Origin: CAWCWN01 sp963799245
GTDB lineage: Bacteria > Chloroflexota > Ktedonobacteria > Ktedonobacterales > Ktedonobacteraceae
Length of the DNA stretch: 64,000 nucleotides
Direction of reading: 5' to 3'
Assembly: GCA_963799245.1 (NCBI GenBank)
Contig: CAWCWN010000005.1
Span: 124,001 to 188,000 of the forward strand
Every line of letters starts with the position of its first letter. The first letter of the stretch is position 1. The translations under genes and the position numbers were made by a program. Positions 62,161-64,000 of the stretch are shown one piece after another. The notes beneath the pieces are model-generated. The model did not search any database. It saw nothing but the letters and a program-made list of their open reading frames with translations, and was not told the DNA's origin.

Positions 62161-63174
62161 ATGCAGTCAAATGAATTTAGCCTTCACACTCCTGTGCGCT
62201 GGGGTATTCTCAGCGCTGCCAATATCGGCGTCAAACGCGTGGCACCCGCGATTGTCGCATCTTCCAATGCACAACTGGTGGCGGTTGGCACACGCAACCC
62301 ACTTCGAGCGCGTGAATTATTTGCTTTTGCCCCGGGCGTTGCTATCTCTGGCAGCTACGACAGCGTGATCAACAATCCCCAGGTTGAGGCTATCTATAAC
62401 CCCCTGCCGAACAGCCTGCACGCTGAGTGGACGATCAAAGCACTTAAAGCCGGCAAGCACGTGCTGTGTGAAAAACCTCTCGCGGTAACGGCCGAGGAGG
62501 GCATTGCGATGGCGGAGGCGGCACGCGACAGCGGTATGCTGCTCATGGAAGCCTTCATGTACCGTTTCCATCCACAGACGATCTGGGCATTCGAGCAGGT
62601 GGCTGACGGCCGCATCGGCAACGTGAAGTTGATCCGCGCGTCGTTCTCATTTAATGTGGGATCGCGCCCGCACGATATTCGCTTGCAGGCCTCCCTGGCC
62701 GGCGGCTCGCTCATGGATGTCGGTTGTTACCCGGTCAATTTCTGCCGGGCCGTGTATGGACGTCCTCCCATAGCGGTCGGCGCTCGCGCCTATGCGCCCG
62801 CCACAAGCGAGGTTGAGCGCTATGCCAGCGCTGTGCTGGATTTCGACGATGGCTGCTTTGGCCTCATCGACTCCAGCATTGAGCTTCCCACCCGCCAGGT
62901 AGCAGAAATTTATGGCGAGAATGGTTCAATAACTATTCCACTGCCATTTACACCGGGCCATATCGAAACGGTGGTTGTGCTTTCCACCGAAGGCCAGGCA
63001 ATTCACCAGCGCTTTACTCCAGTTGACCAGTTCCGGCTGGAAGTAGAGCATTTCAGCGCCTGCATTCGTTTTGGACACCAGCCACATCTCACCCTCGAGG
63101 AAACGATAGAGAACCTGGCAACCATCGAGGCCATTTATCAGTCCGCCGGCTATCCCTGGCCGCTCGGCCTGTAA
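62161..63174 (+). CDS. Gfo/Idh/MocA-family oxidoreductase
   Basis: 337 residues from ATG 62161 (AAAGGA upstream); a longer frame reaching 62056 is unlikely. N-terminal Rossmann fold ('RWGILSAANIGVKRVAPAIV'), then the catalytic 'HVLCEKPLAVTAEEG' with the conserved EKP, and a C-terminal domain with 'GGSLMDVGCYPVNFCRAVYG'. Members reduce or oxidise sugars and inositol derivatives; the substrate is unknown. Confidence 0.92.
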   Translation: MQSNEFSLHTPVRWGILSAANIGVKRVAPAIVASSNAQLVAVGTRNPLRARELFAFAPGVAISGSYDSVINNPQVEAIYNPLPNSLHAEWTIKALKAGKHVLCEKPLAVTAEEGIAMAEAARDSGMLLMEAFMYRFHPQTIWAFEQVADGRIGNVKLIRASFSFNVGSRPHDIRLQASLAGGSLMDVGCYPVNFCRAVYGRPPIAVGARAYAPATSEVERYASAVLDFDDGCFGLIDSSIELPTRQVAEIYGENGSITIPLPFTPGHIETVVVLSTEGQAIHQRFTPVDQFRLEVEHFSACIRFGHQPHLTLEETIENLATIEAIYQSAGYPWPLGL

Positions 63175-63297
63175 ACGCGCCCGGGCAGGACGGCGCGGCG
63201 ATTACCATAGATGTGCAAAAAGACGGGCAAATCTGATATGATGAAGAAAAGTCGACTGGCGACGAGATGAACGCATGAAAATAGCAAAGGATACAGT

Positions 63298-63792
63298 ATG
63301 GCTGTTGAAAAAGCGCTGACCCCGGATATGTACGAACGACTGCAGATCCTGCGTAGTTATCGCAACATTGCCGTCGTAGGGCTCTCGGCGGACCCCTATC
63401 GCCCCAGTCACTTTGTGGCGATTTACCTGCAGGCCGAGGGCTATACTATCATTCCTATCAATCCACGTTACGCAGGGCAGACGCTCCTGGGTAAGCACGT
63501 CTATGCCTCGCTGACCGCGGCCAAAGAGGCGGGCGCAGAGATTGAGATCGTCGATGTCTTCCGTAAGTCCGAGGACGTAGCCCCGCTTGCGGCTGAGGCC
63601 GTCAAGATCGGCGCCGGCGTGCTCTGGCTGCAGCTAGGCATCGTGAATGATGAGGTGGGGAGGAGAATGCAGGCCGCCGGCCTGACGTTTGTGCAGGACC
63701 GCTGCATAAAAATCGAGCACGCCAGGTTCTTCGGCGGCCTGCATACAGTCGGCATAAATACGGGGGTTATCCTGGCAAAAAAGTCGAGCTAA
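63298..63792 (+). CDS. CoA-binding domain protein (YccU-like)
   Basis: 164 residues. A Rossmann-type CoA-binding domain ('NIAVVGLSADPYRPSHFVAI', 'YTIIPINPRYAGQTLLGKHV', 'IVDVFRKSEDVAPLAAEAVK', 'DRCIKIEH'). Single-domain members are widespread and functionally unassigned. AAAGGA precedes the ATG. It overlaps the neighbouring PLP gene end by 4 bases, converging. Confidence 0.9.
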   Translation: MAVEKALTPDMYERLQILRSYRNIAVVGLSADPYRPSHFVAIYLQAEGYTIIPINPRYAGQTLLGKHVYASLTAAKEAGAEIEIVDVFRKSEDVAPLAAEAVKIGAGVLWLQLGIVNDEVGRRMQAAGLTFVQDRCIKIEHARFFGGLHTVGINTGVILAKKSS

Positions 63793-64000
63793 TTCTTCAT
63801 TACCGCCTGAAACGCTCTATCCAGGTCCCAGAGAATATCCTCCACGTCTTCGATGCCGATTGAGAGGCGAATCAGATCGGGTGTCACACCACCTGCGAGC
63901 CGAGCCTCATCAGACAGTTGCTGGTGCGTGGTGCTGGCGGGATGGATGATCAGGCTGCGGGCATCGCCCACGTTCGCGAGATGCGAGAGCATCCTCACAT
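63789..64000 (-). CDS. O-acetylhomoserine sulfhydrylase-like PLP enzyme, C-terminal end
   Basis: The visible 70 codons read 'SHLANVGDARSLIIHPASTT' and 'GVTPDLIRLSIGIEDVEDIL', the typical C-terminus of Cys/Met-metabolism PLP enzymes (MetY/MetB/MetZ). The start is beyond the window edge. The ending favours O-acetylhomoserine aminocarboxypropyltransferase, but only the last quarter is visible. Confidence 0.8.
   Translation of the reverse strand, partial: VRMLSHLANVGDARSLIIHPASTTHQQLSDEARLAGGVTPDLIRLSIGIEDVEDILWDLDRAFQAVMKN

Noticed and set aside
1..64000. CRISPR arrays, tRNA and rRNA genes
   Set aside because: I saw no regularly spaced direct repeats beyond the single tandem pair, and no sequence with tRNA or rRNA signatures; a covariance-model scan was not possible.

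Overview
The window looks like a chromosomal segment of a Chloroflexota bacterium, most likely class Ktedonobacteria. This is inferred from the gene mix, not from a 16S gene. The mix is a coenzyme F420 gene cluster, a RibXY-type riboflavin transporter under an FMN riboswitch, a split cytochrome b with Rieske protein, form-II CoxL-like molybdenum hydroxylase subunits, several zinc-ribbon membrane-anchored proteins, and IS4- and ISAs1-family insertion sequences. The sequence is moderately GC-rich. I see no rRNA, tRNA or CRISPR array.

Layout. 1-1.85 kb: a MauD-like thioredoxin (cut by the window edge), a secreted 22-cysteine protein resembling the methylamine dehydrogenase light chain, and two membrane proteins. 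1.85-6.45 kb: cobalamin genes cbiB, cobC (threonine-phosphate decarboxylase type) and cobQ, flanked by a cobO remnant and a 5'-truncated GH13 amylase fragment. 6.5-13.5 kb: scattered single genes (response regulator, MBL hydrolase, Nudix, Asp-box protein, ornithine cyclodeaminase family, zinc ribbon, class V aminotransferase). 13.8-16.1 kb: substrate-binding protein and permease behind an FMN riboswitch. 16.1-20.5 kb: a PIG-L deacetylase, then the F420 set cofE, nitroreductase, cofD, cofC, in which two genes carry frameshifts. 20.5-23.25 kb: an ISAs1 element interrupted by a complete IS4-family element, both with target duplications. 23.3-28.5 kb: miaB, a 68-bp tandem duplication, a TPR protein, a 39-aa basic protein, a PucR-type regulator and a beta-lactamase-like protein. 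28.5-28.9 kb: a non-coding stretch with repeated AATGTAG motifs. 29-37.2 kb: Sua5, a frameshifted kal, a PLP dehydratase with an upstream small ORF, a LamG-like zinc-ribbon protein and coxL-S-M (coxM frameshifted). 37.3-40.7 kb: an XRE regulator, a truncated ImmA/IrrE remnant, and an XPB-like helicase with a Bax1/DUF790 nuclease. 41-47.1 kb: formylglycine-generating enzyme, ECF sigma factor, HdeD, DUF1992, larC, glgA. 47.2-54.3 kb: a cytochrome bc operon with a cytochrome c-cupredoxin fusion, divergent from a NarL-type two-component system. 54.3-64 kb: small acidic protein, zinc-ribbon protein, FAD oxidoreductase, M32 carboxypeptidase, MFS exporter, ispD, Gfo/Idh/MocA oxidoreductase, CoA-binding protein and the end of a Cys/Met PLP enzyme.

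Themes. Redox and cofactor metabolism dominate (F420, flavin, cobalamin, molybdenum hydroxylase, nickel-pincer, bc complex). Six otherwise conserved genes carry single-base frameshifts, some in homopolymers, so assembly or read error should be excluded before calling them dead. The parts I judge most worth a second look are the MauD/Cys-rich cassette, the XPB-Bax1 pair sitting on an ImmA/IrrE stump, the AATGTAG array and the cytochrome c-cupredoxin fusion in the bc operon.
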